Positions 1 to 9,657 of a stretch of 20,167 bases of DNA are shown piece after piece. The position numbers and the translations under genes were made by a program. The notes beneath the pieces were generated by a model. The model was not told where the DNA came from and did not search any database. It was given only the letters and a program-made list of their open reading frames with translations. Position 1 is the stretch's first letter. Every line of letters begins with the position of its first letter. This DNA is from Hypholoma sublateritium FD-334 SS-4 (lineage: Eukaryota; Basidiomycota; Agaricomycetes; Agaricales; Strophariaceae): assembly GCA_000827495.1 (NCBI GenBank), contig KN817592.1, positions 6,227 through 26,393 of the forward strand. Direction: 5' to 3'.

Positions 1-780
1 TGCCAGAATAAATATATATTGTTGATGCCATGGGAAGAATAGCCAGCTGCCATGCACTGTACATGGCATTTTCCATTATAAGCCATGGGAGCCCTCTCAG
101 AAGATGGTATCCGGCAGGGTTGAATTGAATATTATTGATGCCATGGGACAAAGAAGCTACTGCCGTGCACTGGCCGTTGATGCTCCTTGGAAATTGGCAG
201 GATTGCCCTGTTTATATTGCCTATATGTATAAATTATGCAATATAGAACATGCTCCTTTGAACGCTGCCGAGGCAGTTCTAACCTCAATGACCGAATTAC
301 CACTTCCGGTAATTCAGTCCAGATGGTGCCAACTGCTGGTAATTTGTTGCCATATAATGTTGTGTCAGATGTGGCTGCCCTGGCTACTAGTTAGAAAGAT
401 GTATACCTTGCCGAAATCCGGCATGGTCACAATATACACCAATGATGCAATGGCAGTCATAATTGTTACGCATGGCTCATCAACTGGCACCAGAACGTAG
501 CTGCCATGGGTTCCTCCTAGAAAGATGCCCACCCTGCCGAAACCCAGCAGGTACAAATTACACGTTGATGGTGCCATGCATACAGAAATCTTTGCCATGG
601 CCTGTATTAAACTTTTATACAATACCCATGGCACTTTCCACCCTCTGCCACGGATGCTCCCTGCAATCATTTCAAAAATCAGGCGCGGTTAAAGTAGACA
701 TTTAGATGCCGTGGAAGACATGATATTGCAAACTTGGCAGTCAGAATAACCCATAATAGCAATTTTAGCTATTCAACTAA
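1..780. repeat. Non-coding flank with inverted copies of a 113-bp repeat
   Basis: No convincing gene is present. Two CCATGG cores at 28-33 and 141-146 lie exactly 113 bp apart in otherwise similar sequence, with a mid-unit CCATGG at 83-88. Read on the minus strand, this unit matches the repeats at 13440-14570: CCATGGCATCAA, an AATAT stretch, CAACCCTGCCGG, CCATGGCT, then GTGCATGGCAGCT. More degenerate copies continue through CCATGG cores at 504, 595 and 626 and a CCGTGG at 709. One exact TGCCGAGGCA palindrome lies at 266-275. Short open frames here are not coding-like and are broken by the repeats. The repeat assignment is seen directly; any function is unknown. Confidence 0.7.
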
Positions 781-810
781 ACACCTGCAACAACTACATG
801 TGAACAATTG

Positions 811-2843
811 CTACTCTGATTCTGACTCCTCTGTTTCATACTCCCCATCTTCAGTGTATTCATCTTCATCATATTCACTACCTTCAGATTGATCTTCTGG
901 CTCCAGTACATCGTCGGGTATATGCGTGAAGGACTGATCTGTATACATCGGTGCATTGTTGATCCGAGCTGCCAGGGCATCGCCGTTGACAGACATATCG
1001 TCGTCACTGTCTTCAACTGTTGCGAGGATGAGGTCATGTGGAGTTGTCGCCAAGGCAGATTGTTGGGGTGTGTCTGACTCGCTGCTACTGATAGATATGT
1101 GGGAGGGGGCAAACAATAATGAGGCAGGTGCCAGGGCAGTATTTTCATTTTCGCTGCTCGAAATGGTGGCCGGGGCAAACTTGGATGGCAAGGCAGTGTT
1201 CAGCTTTTCACTTTCACTGTCAGAAATTGTGGCTGGCAGGAAACCTGCTTTGGCACGATGATCGGTCGGGGCCCTGCCTTCGCTTTCACTGCTGGATACA
1301 GTAGCAAGACCAAATGGTGGTGGACAGGTAGGTGCCGTGGCACTGTGATGAGATTCCGTACTTCCTTCACTTGAGGAAACCACAACAGGGGCAAATTTGG
1401 AGGAGATGTCGGATGCCCTGGGAGGGTCGTAGTTGTAGAAAATACTCGCTGGATCCAATGTGGGAAAGCCTTCTTCAATTTCATGGAATGAGGGGACAGG
1501 TTCATTGTATGAAGTATCACCGTCTTGCTTCCATCCAGCTGGTAGTTCGTCCAAAGTTGGCAACGTACGATCAGGGCCCAGGGGAGGGTAGCCGAAGAAA
1601 TCAGGATATGTTCCCCGGGCAAGCGAGGGTGGTGCATTGGTATCAGAAATAATGTCGAAAGGCTCGGCATCAGCATCCAGAGTATTCAGTGCTACTGTTG
1701 GAGAAAAGAAGTTGAGTTCCAGCGAATGTCCTTCAGGATCGAACAACATCATTCCTCGTTCCAGGATTTCCTTCACCTGCTCGAGGGTGAGTTCATCTTC
1801 CTTTCCACCTGCACCTGCCCTGGCAGCTATGTTTCCATCAGTACCTGCTCCTGCTCCGGAATCTTTGCACCCACCAGCACCTGAACCTGCCCCGGCATCT
1901 AAGCCTCCAACAACACCTGTGGCTGCCCCGGCATCGACACATCCACCAGTACCTTCAGTTGCCCCGGCACTTGGAGAGACCCCGGCAGAAAGACCTTTAG
2001 ACTCCATGGCACCGTCTTCCATTGCACATAGCAGCCCATGGAGCCCAGAGGCAGTAAACTGCGATACTGTTGCACGATGTTTAAAGATTGTTTGCCAGCC
2101 ATTCTGTGTATTGCGTGTGCCCTTCATCTCCTGCTGGATAATGCACATGATATCGAGAAGCCGTGCACATTGTCTGCAGTATCCATCAGGCAGGAGTCTC
2201 ACGTTTGGAGCACGATCATCGACAACATTAATTACCTGCCGGGGCATCGTATTGCCGGAAGGTGGTGGTGATTTGGGGCGCCTAATTCTATCCATGCTCC
2301 GGCATTGGGCCATGGTGTCGAAGTCCATCCAGAGTGCTGGTTCTTCATTTCCCACTGGAAATGTTGAGCTGTTCCACCAATCCAGGGAATAGCGCGGTAA
2401 CTCCTCATCCCAGGATCCTGCTGCAACTGGCGTGTGGAGGTAGTCGACTAGATCCGCACTAAAATAGACGTCATTGGCCTTCTGCAATCGGAACAGATTG
2501 ACCACCAAAGTGCGGATGACAATCGGTACGGTGATCATTGGAAAGTCCATGCAGGTCATTCCTAAGTACTGAGATGCAGCTCGCTAAGAGCTGTTAATGG
2601 TCATTGAATATAATAAGGTAAAACTGTACTCACAACCTCCAAGAAAAGCGGCCGGACCATCCCTTCCCGAGCAGGTGCCGGTGTTGCAATCATTTTTTTC
2701 AAAATGACGCGAAAGCGAGTTTCGAGGTAGGTTAAAACATCCTGCGTGGTGCGTGCATAGACAATGTTGGTCTCGCGAAGGGGAAGCATCCTGCTCAGTG
2801 TGAGTCTGGCTGTCCAATGGGTATTGTCTGCTCTGTCTGACAT
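811..2843 (-). CDS. Gene A: acidic repeat-rich protein of unknown function with tandem SIM-like motifs
   Basis: Model: complement(811..2583, 2634..2843), 660 aa, with one 50-nt intron (gtgagt...cttag, phase 0). The start at 2843 has a CCACC ATG context and no better upstream in-frame ATG was seen. I do not recognise the N-terminal half (residues 1-240), which looks globular. Residues about 271-327 are 12-aa Gly/Ala repeats. Residues about 465-590 contain six spaced modules of a hydrophobic triplet followed by Ser/Glu/Asp, such as VVVSSSEG, ISISSSESD and ATVEDSDDD. These look like phospho-dependent SUMO-interacting motifs. The C-terminus (about 620-660) is very acidic. The gene holds eight exact TGCCNNGGCA palindromes, seven of them encoding Ala-Xaa-Ala. 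A nuclear SUMO-binding scaffold is an inference only; no RING finger or enzyme motif was seen. Confidence 0.72.
1804..1987 (-). repeat. 36-bp tandem repeat inside gene A centred on TGCCNNGGCA
   Basis: Palindrome positions 1816 (TGCCCTGGCA), 1852 (decayed TGCTCCGGAA), 1888, 1924 and 1960 (all TGCCCCGGCA) are spaced exactly 36 bp. A further decayed copy lies at 1978. The repeat encodes a 12-aa Gly/Ala-rich unit with Ala-Gly-Ala or Ala-Arg-Ala at each palindrome. Seen directly. Confidence 0.85.
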
Positions 2844-3303
2844 GGTGGAGAGAGATAATTGAGAGGTGGATGGTGCGTTGTCGCAATCTGTTGTTGATTG
2901 GGCTAGCTTATATAATCACATCATTTCACTTTGCATGGCCTATTTACGCTGCTATGGTCGTCTTGTATTTGATGCCATGGCATCGATTACTGATTTGCCC
3001 TGGCGATATTAGTTGCAGAGAATACACAAGTTACACTGCCACACAATTTATGTGCCTGGCAATATCAATGGCGCCGATGCTATTTGAAATTATTGCAATA
3101 AAGATTATTAGCACCGGGGCATCTTCGTAAAGCTTCCGCGGCATGTCCGTTTTAAGCGCCCACAACAATATTCCATCGTATGGCAAGCCCTCAAGATCCC
3201 CTGGCACTCAATATGTGCTCGTTCCCTTCAATTCAAACTTAATTCCGTTAGATTCAGACTGCACTCTTTATTCTGCCATCCATATTGAAATGTACTAATA
3301 TAA
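2844..3303. other. Intergenic DNA between genes A and D
   Basis: About 460 bp without a convincing gene. It holds the upstream region of gene A and the 3' flank of gene D, both on the minus strand. It contains one exact TGCCATGGCA at 2973-2982 and a near copy TGCCCTGGCG at 2996-3005. The 86-codon open frame at 2870-3130 has no homology signature or splice context and overlaps these motifs, so I do not call it. Confidence 0.5.
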
Positions 3304-3999
3304 CTAATGTTGTCTTTGCTTCCCCTTTCCTTTCCCTTTATGCTCGCTCGCAGCTGCCGCGGCACTGGCTTCATTTGCCTCCCAAATTTCATGTTTCAGA
3401 GCGGCATTTGCATAACCAAGGCCATTGACGTAGTCATCTACCAATATTGTATCCATTGCACTGCCAAGATCGCGGAATGTTTCATATGCCTCCCTATTGA
3501 TGTCCAGCGAAACGAGCTCAGCGTTGAAGAGCTGCCTTGTGGCCTCTTTGAACGAGATGCCATGGCGTTGCATCTCGCCACGGATCCGATTGTAGAGCGC
3601 CTCGGCCTCTTGGGGACGGAAGGACTGAGTGTAAATATCAGATTAGCCTCTATAGAGTAAAGCCAGGGTTGCTTACTCGAAATGGAGGATAAGGTACACT
3701 GCCCTCTAATAAATATCTATGCCCTCGTGTCTCTTGTGCCTTCAAGAAGACGCCTGAACAACAAGAGTAAGGTTATATAAATCTCTTCGTACCTCCACTG
3801 CATCCACAACAGGTGACTCCCTGATTGCATTCTGTTTTGCCGCGGCTTGAAGCGATTCAGCCATAAAGTTCGGTACGAGGTAGGTTCGGTTCAATTGGTC
3901 CACCATCTGGGTGAACTTGGCGGGTACATGGCCGGGAGTCTCTGTGTGAGGAATAACACGCAGCTCAAGAGGTTCAATGGGGGGTTCAGGGAGATCCAT
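3304..3999 (-). CDS. Gene D: small protein of unknown function
   Basis: Model: complement(3304..3624, 3677..3739, 3793..3999), 196 aa, three exons. Introns of 52 and 53 nt have GT-AG ends and keep phase 0 throughout. The start is the first in-frame ATG (3999, MDLPEPPIE) after an upstream in-frame TAG; an additional 5' exon cannot be excluded. The middle looks helical and globular (FKEATRQLFNAELVSLDI). The tail has a poly-Ala run followed by Lys/Gly-rich basic residues (KGKGKGKQRQH), possibly nuclear. The palindrome TGCCGCGGCA at 3355-3364 is read in frame as Ala-Ala-Ala. I do not recognise the family. It lies head-to-head with gene B, about 150 bp apart. Confidence 0.6.
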
Positions 4000-4149
4000 G
4001 GCATGAAACAAGGAGTGGTGCACCGTGCGGCACTGTGTGCGAAACTACGATCCCTTGGCACGTGCGCAATGTTCAACCGTGAATTTTTCTCATCTTAGCG
4101 CCACATTCAGAACCACTCCACGGCCATCTCCCTACTTACTCAAATAGCC
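4000..4149. promoter_or_regulatory. Candidate bidirectional promoter between D and B
   Basis: About 150 bp separate the divergent ATG codons of gene D (3999, minus) and gene B (4150, plus). No clear TATA box is visible. The assignment rests only on gene orientation and depends on D really starting at 3999. Confidence 0.35.
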
Positions 4150-6357
4150 ATGTCTACTGGCCTTCGTGACTACCGCCTAACCCACAACAAAATCTGCGCA
4201 TTGGATGCGGAGATTCGCAAAGCGCACGAAGAAGGCGGGGAGGCGCTTGTTGCGGCCATGAAGCGTATGAGCGGACAGAAGGTGTGTACTGGTACCCATG
4301 TCCATTAATAGCGGTAATCACAGTATAACTATGATTAGGATCGTATCTGGGCTGCCATGGAGTCATTCAGCCATGCCGAGCAAAAAGGATTGAACAGCGC
4401 CGCAATCCTGTTCAACAGCTGTGTTCTCAAGTATGCCAAATCGACCTATGATGAGGCAGGTTTGGTTGCCATGGTTGGGAAAATCCTCTCCAAGGCTCCC
4501 AACGCACCGCAAACCATTTCGCCCTCTGCCTCGGACCTCGAATCTGCTGGGAACGAAGGGGAAAAAACCGCGGGTGAGCAGAAGAAGCCGCGCAAACAGA
4601 AACGAGCAACCAGTATGTCACCTCTATTTCATTTCATGGACACCAATCTTACAGCAAAAGATAAAGGCACCAAGGGGGAGAAGGAAGGGTCGAACCCTCC
4701 CCCGGCACCTCCAAATACTGGCAAAAATGGTACGTCGCATTCTTACTGCCCCGGTGTGATATTATCTGACACTGATGCCCCGGGCAGCTAAACCAGGTAC
4801 ACGATCGTTCCCATATACTGCCGCCATGGCTAATTGCCCCACATCCCCATTCAGACACTGCTCCCGAGAAACCTGCAAAGAAGAAGGTCCAGGTCGTCCT
4901 CAACAAGCGTCAGCAGGAGAAGCCCCCTCCGTCAGCATCTGAGGTCAAATCTGACGACGAAGGTAGCCCCCCTACCACTGAGGACGAAGATAGTGAGGAG
5001 GAAACAGGCAAGGGTAAGGGCACAGCAAAAGCGACCAAGAAACAAGTGGCGAAAGGCCATGGCACCGAGGATGAAGACAGTGAGGAGGACATCGGCACCG
5101 GCAAGGGCAAGGGCAAGGGCAAGGCAAAGGCCCCGAAGAAACGAGCGTCGAAAAAGAAGACTGTGAAGGAGAAAGCAGGCGACGAGGAACAAGATGACGG
5201 TGCCACGGCACCAGATAAGGCCAAGGCGAGGAAGCAAAAGACGGGCGTCTCCAAGGCACGTAATATTTCTGGTTCGGGAACCTCTTACCAGTCTCCCTGC
5301 GAGACATGTTATATCAAGAACCTGTTTTGTGAAAAACCGGCGGGGGGGTCGGGCAATTGTGTACCCTGCAAAGCAAAGAAGTTGCAGTGCGCATATCGGC
5401 TCACACCACAACAGGTTGGTCTCCTTACGAAGAACCCATTGAAGTCCAAACAGCACCTCCAACTGAGCGGCCGGGGCAAGAAGGATATTTCTGGAACGCC
5501 TGGCCCCAGTCACATTGAAGGCGATCACGAAGAGCCTGCCGACGATGAGGCAAAGCCTCGCTTTATATTCGATGATATGGACTACATCAAGGGTGCCATG
5601 GGAGACCTTATCGACAGCCATGGCAAGGCATCGACGGATCTCGAATCACGCATGGCAAAGCTCGAAGCTGACGTTGCAACACGCATTGGGGGAATGGAAA
5701 AAGTCATCAACGCACTTTGCAAGGTCATCGATGATGCCGTGGCACGTAAGGTTATTGGTGAGTACATCTTTTGTGTTGTATATTTATTAATAATCCTCTA
5801 AAGAGCCGGTAATTTCTATTCCACAAGCTGTCGCCATGGGCAATACATCTGCCATGGCACCTATTTTGAACCCTGCACCTCCAGTCATAGGCAATACAAC
5901 TGCCATGGCACATGTTTCGAACACTGCGCCTCCAGCCGACTCTGTCCCAGACCCTGTCATTGGCACCATTACGATGGGCACTGCCGCCGACAGTGCGAAT
6001 GGTGCAACTAACCAGACAGAGCCACAGATGCAGGAACCCCTTGTCCCACACAACCCGTCATCCACCCCTGCCGGGGCACCTCCCTCTCCTGATGACGCAA
6101 GTAATCCTGTTCAACCTAAAGCAGCCACGGCACCACCGATCACCACTACGCCTGATGCCGGTGCAAACACTGGTGACAACGAAGTCAAAACCAGCTCCCT
6201 CGCCAATTCCGATGCTTCACTGCCAGGTGACGCACCTCGAAACAACCTGGTGGATACCGAATATGGCGAAAATGTTCCAGACTCCGGCAAAGGGAAGCGC
6301 AAGGCTGATGATGGAGACTTAGATGAGCCACAGGGGAAAAAGTCGCGCGGTATTTGA
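4150..6357 (+). CDS. Gene B: Cys6-cluster, Lys/acid-rich probable nuclear protein
   Basis: Model: 4150..4281, 4339..4612, 4655..4729, 4855..5757, 5828..6357, giving 637 aa; all phases agree. The N-terminal about 120 residues look helical. Next comes a highly charged stretch with duplicated EDEDSEE plus GKGKG blocks. Residues 309-339 read C-x2-C-x6-C-x9-C-x2-C-x6-C, which fits the spacing of fungal Zn2Cys6 binuclear clusters but lies mid-protein and lacks the usual basic loop. A probable coiled coil follows (about 405-450), then a Pro/Ala-rich region with a 17-aa duplication. A basic bipartite stretch (GKGKRK...GKKSR) near the C-terminus suggests nuclear import. A DNA- or protein-binding role is inferred. 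It has five in-frame TGCCNNGGCA palindromes. Confidence 0.75.
5830..5935 (+). repeat. 51-bp tandem duplication in gene B carrying TGCCATGGCA
   Basis: Two adjacent related 51-bp units encode GNTSAMAP... and GNTTAMAH.... Each carries an exact TGCCATGGCA (5850-5859 and 5901-5910), 51 bp apart, in the Ala-Met-Ala phase. Confidence 0.75.
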
Positions 6358-7402
6358 ACATACTTTTTGTCATCTTTTTGTCATCTCGCACCAGTGTCGT
6401 TGGCATTGCAGTTGTAAATAATGTTATCTCCACCTTGTGAAATTGTTCAAATGTGTACCTTCTCAGAAAGATAATTTTGATGCCATGGCACCATACATTG
6501 TTTGTGAGTATTCAGAAACGAGTGCCATGGCACCAATTCCCTTCCATGGCATGGGAAACTATGCTGCCATGGCGTTAATTGCATGGGTCAACATTCAATT
6601 GGGCAGTGGGCTAGTCCCATGGCATCAAATGCATTGAATTTAACACTCCAGGGCATCCCCGTTGCAGGTTGTTGGTAAGTTCAGAATGCATATATTATAA
6701 AGCGAAGCAATTTCGTCAGAGATTCAGGCTGATGATTAGTCTATGTTCCATCAGATAAAACAGTCTGATATAGATGGTATGGATACACGTTAGAAACAAC
6801 CCTTTTGCTCCCATGGTGGTCACAACGGAGACTTTACTTTAAAATAAATTTATATTCTGGTATAAAAACCTAGTATCCAACTTCTCAGACAATGCCGGTG
6901 AACAGTTACCAGATATGTGATTTACTGTTTCGATCTGGAGTGTGGAAGGCTCCATCAATGCATATCTTTCATATATCCTTCCAAACAATGAGGCAAATTA
7001 TAAAACATTAAAAGTGTCTTCCGGCATGGTTCAATTGGAAGGATACTAGTTTCAGATACATGAAAATGTTTTTATATTTATGTTAAATGAATGTTGCGAC
7101 CGCCATGGGAGTGAATGTTGATTCTGTGCATCAATATGGGGCTGATGGAGATGTTCCATCGGGAGGTATGTATGTAATTCTAGCCGATGAAATGCTTTCC
7201 TAATTTGCAAATAAGTCCAAAACACAATTTCTCATTACTGACAACTTGTGACCTAGGATGCCCTGGAGGGTCATATTTGATGTATCAGATGCCATGGAGG
7301 AATATCATGAATGCCATGGCACCTCACAATTCATTGTTGAACATATATAGCAAAATTGGTATTTCGTGGTTTATATATCTCTACGAAGCCAGATCTCATT
7401 GC
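6358..7402. other. AT-rich convergent intergenic region between B and C
   Basis: About 1 kb between the 3' ends of gene B (+) and gene C (-). No gene is supported. It contains exact TGCCATGGCA at 6481-6490, 6523-6532 and 7312-7321, and near copies at 6571 and 7290. The 20-bp segment at 6483-6502 recurs with one mismatch at 14791-14810. A looser version with a 5-bp insertion lies at 7314-7338. The stretch 6660-7080 shows nothing beyond AT-rich sequence. Confidence 0.55.
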
Positions 7403-9512
7403 TCATTTCTTTCGGTGAGCTTTTGGGCGTTTCATATTTGCCTTCTCAACTTCCTGACGTGCCACTGCCTCGGCAGCACGACTTCTCTTTGTTGGATTTG
7501 ACCCAATAAGCTTTTCAGCTTCCTCCATCATCAACATGTCAGTTCCTCTCATCCTCTTCTGACGTGCCAGGGGAGGTACTTGGTCGACATTCTTGGCTGC
7601 CTGGGGAGGTACTTGGTCTACAATCTTGACTGCCGGGGGAGGCACTTGGTCGAATACACCGTTTTCCACATTGGTGACATAGTCATCCCATAGGCTTGGC
7701 AGGATGGCATACTGGGGCGGTCCTTCATTTGGACCATTGATGGGAAGTAGATTAAGTGCCATAGTCGTTCTGATCTGTTGGTACTGAACTTCAGTGATAT
7801 TTTTGAGGGGAAATGGTATTGGTTCAGGGCTTGAACTATGTTCCTGAGTGTGTTGGTCTTGCAAGGCGGGGTCGATGTTTGGATCCATGGCACTCTGTAT
7901 GACTGCCCCGGCAGCAATGTCCGGCTGTGCTGGTGCTGCCCCGGCAGTGCCTTGATCGTCAGATAGCTCACCTGGCATGGGAATCAGCCCATCCAGCTGG
8001 GCTTGAAGGCGCTCTGCTCCTTTCTTTGGTTTTTGGGTTTTGCGTCTTGCTTTCTGGCGTGCTGATGCTTTTTTGGTTTTTGCCATTTTTGCATTATACC
8101 CGTACCGAGCCAATTCTAACTCTCCACCTGCATCAGCAACATTCTTCCAACGAAAGGCATCCTCGAAACCATGGGCTTCTTGGCGGGAACGGATATGTGA
8201 GATGATGGTGAGTAATTCAGCCTTTTGGAATGAGTTTGGATCACGTATGCCGAGGCCAGGCACTTGATATTGCTTGTCCACAAATTTATTGCACTGTGCA
8301 GTGATGAGTGTGAAAGGAGCACTCTTTCGCTGCCGGGCAGATGCCAGATCTGCAGAAATCATTATTAGTAAAAAGGATCAGATGCCTGGTAGTGACATAC
8401 AGTAATGTTTGTTCAGATATGTTCGAAGTAGGCCCGCCAGCTCAGACTTTGTTTGCACAATATCTTCAGTTGGTGCTGCGGGCATTACTGGGTATCCCGA
8501 GGCATCAATTGTCACCTGCAGGTCATGCCGGGGCCTGAATGTGGTCTGTGTTGGTTGTGTGCCAGGCTGCGCTGTATCACTCAAGTTACAAACATATACC
8601 ATAAAGTCTCGTTGAAGTTCCATGATCTTGCCTTCAATCGAATGAGAGAATGGCTTTGCTGTGATTCCCATTGTCTTGGCCATTGTATCATGCCTGGCAA
8701 ATAATGAGGGTGCCATGGCACACATCAGAAACGGCTGTGCTTACACATCGATACACCATTGCCCATCAGCCTGGCGGGCTGCAGTTAGGCAAAATTGAAG
8801 CATTCCCATTTCAAGCCAGTGTTGATTAGCTGCCTTGGCAACCCTTCTCCTTCCGCTCTTTTCAAATAATCTGATATAAATTAGACACAAGTATCCGGAG
8901 ATTATAACTAGCTGATAATAACATACTTTCTTTGTTTATGAGGGTCATTTCCAACCCGTTCACGACTTGCCATGGCAGTCTCAACAACATCCTCTTCCGC
9001 AACAGATAAACTGTTTGACACCCGACTAATAGCTTTATTGATATTCTTGAAATACCCAGGGTGTGCAGTTGTGACCTCAGTTTGCTCTTGTAAGATGCCC
9101 CGGAGCTCCATCTGCACACGTTCGGGAAGAAGTTCCCGGACAACGTCGTGTTTTCGCACAATGACCTTGCCATGGCTGTTAATTTGCAACTTGTGTGGTC
9201 TCCGCCAATTGTTCTGTATGAATTTAACTAGCCGCTGGGAGAGTGTCAGCCATTTTTAAAAATGTAGTAATATATACGGACTTGAATTGAGCTGGCTGAC
9301 TCTTCGGCCGTCTGAGGCCGTTCACCACATTCCACCCAGTAATTAAAGAGTGCCGGCAAGATCTCTCCTCGCAACAGCTGAAGCCGGGCTTGCTTGTTTG
9401 ACTCATTTTCATACTTCTTGCGGAATGGTTGCAGAATTGCCCGTTCCAACGCAGAGTAAGAACATGGTTTGTTGTGTACTCTCTGTTTTGGTGGAGCTTC
9501 GGGGATGGACAT
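7403..9512 (-). CDS. Gene C: conserved-looking protein divergent from the KDZ transposase
   Basis: Model: complement(7403..8349, 8401..8693, 8745..8870, 8927..9234, 9282..9512), 634 aa. Introns are 47-56 nt with matching phases, so it appears intact. Landmarks: an N-terminal block (ILPALFNYW... then FIQNNWRRP), a middle block with LEMGMLQFC...DGQWC, then DLQVTIDASGYPVMP. A Lys/Arg-rich segment (AKTKKASARQKARRKTQKPKK), three 11-aa DQVPP repeats and a basic C-terminus follow. From memory, proteins with these landmarks are frequent as hypothetical proteins in agaricomycete genomes, often near KDZ elements; I cannot verify that here. Inference: an accessory gene of the KDZ element, perhaps DNA-binding and nuclear. 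It carries five in-frame palindromes, and one TGCCATGGCA in intron 3 (8711-8720). Confidence 0.75.
7565..7660 (-). repeat. 33-bp tandem repeat in gene C with decayed palindromes
   Basis: Three units with exact 33-bp spacing encode DQVPP(P/Q/L)A-type 11-mers. Each carries a one-mismatch palindrome: TGCCAGGGGA (7565), TGCCTGGGGA (7598) and TGCCGGGGGA (7631). Seen directly. Confidence 0.8.
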
Positions 9513-9657
9513 GGTAGTGACAACCTTAAAATAAATGCAAAATACGCGATAGTTACGACATTGCACAGCCACATCAAAGCCAAATACTCAATCTTGAACA
9601 GCCACGATCGGAAATGAGATCAAATCACTGTGCATTTTCTCTACATACCACAACATA
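9513..9657. promoter_or_regulatory. Candidate bidirectional promoter between gene C and KDZ transposase
   Basis: A 145-bp gap lies between the divergent ATG codons of gene C (9512) and the transposase (9658). A direct repeat ACAGCCAC occurs at 9565-9572 and 9599-9606. No clear TATA box is seen. Co-regulation of the two genes is inferred from geometry. Confidence 0.45.

Noticed and set aside
1637..2392. 251-codon plus-strand open frame with Pro/Ala-rich sequence
   Set aside because: It is antisense to gene A and results from the low-complexity GC-rich repeats; it has no splice context and gene A explains the region.
5298..5390. Calling gene B a classic Zn2Cys6 transcription factor
   Set aside because: Spacing fits, but the cluster is mid-protein and lacks the normal basic residues after the second Cys, and no fungal transcription-factor middle domain is visible.
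4932..5621. 229-codon minus-strand open frame
   Set aside because: Antisense to the Lys/acid-rich exon of gene B, whose splice phases and Cys6 cluster support the plus strand.
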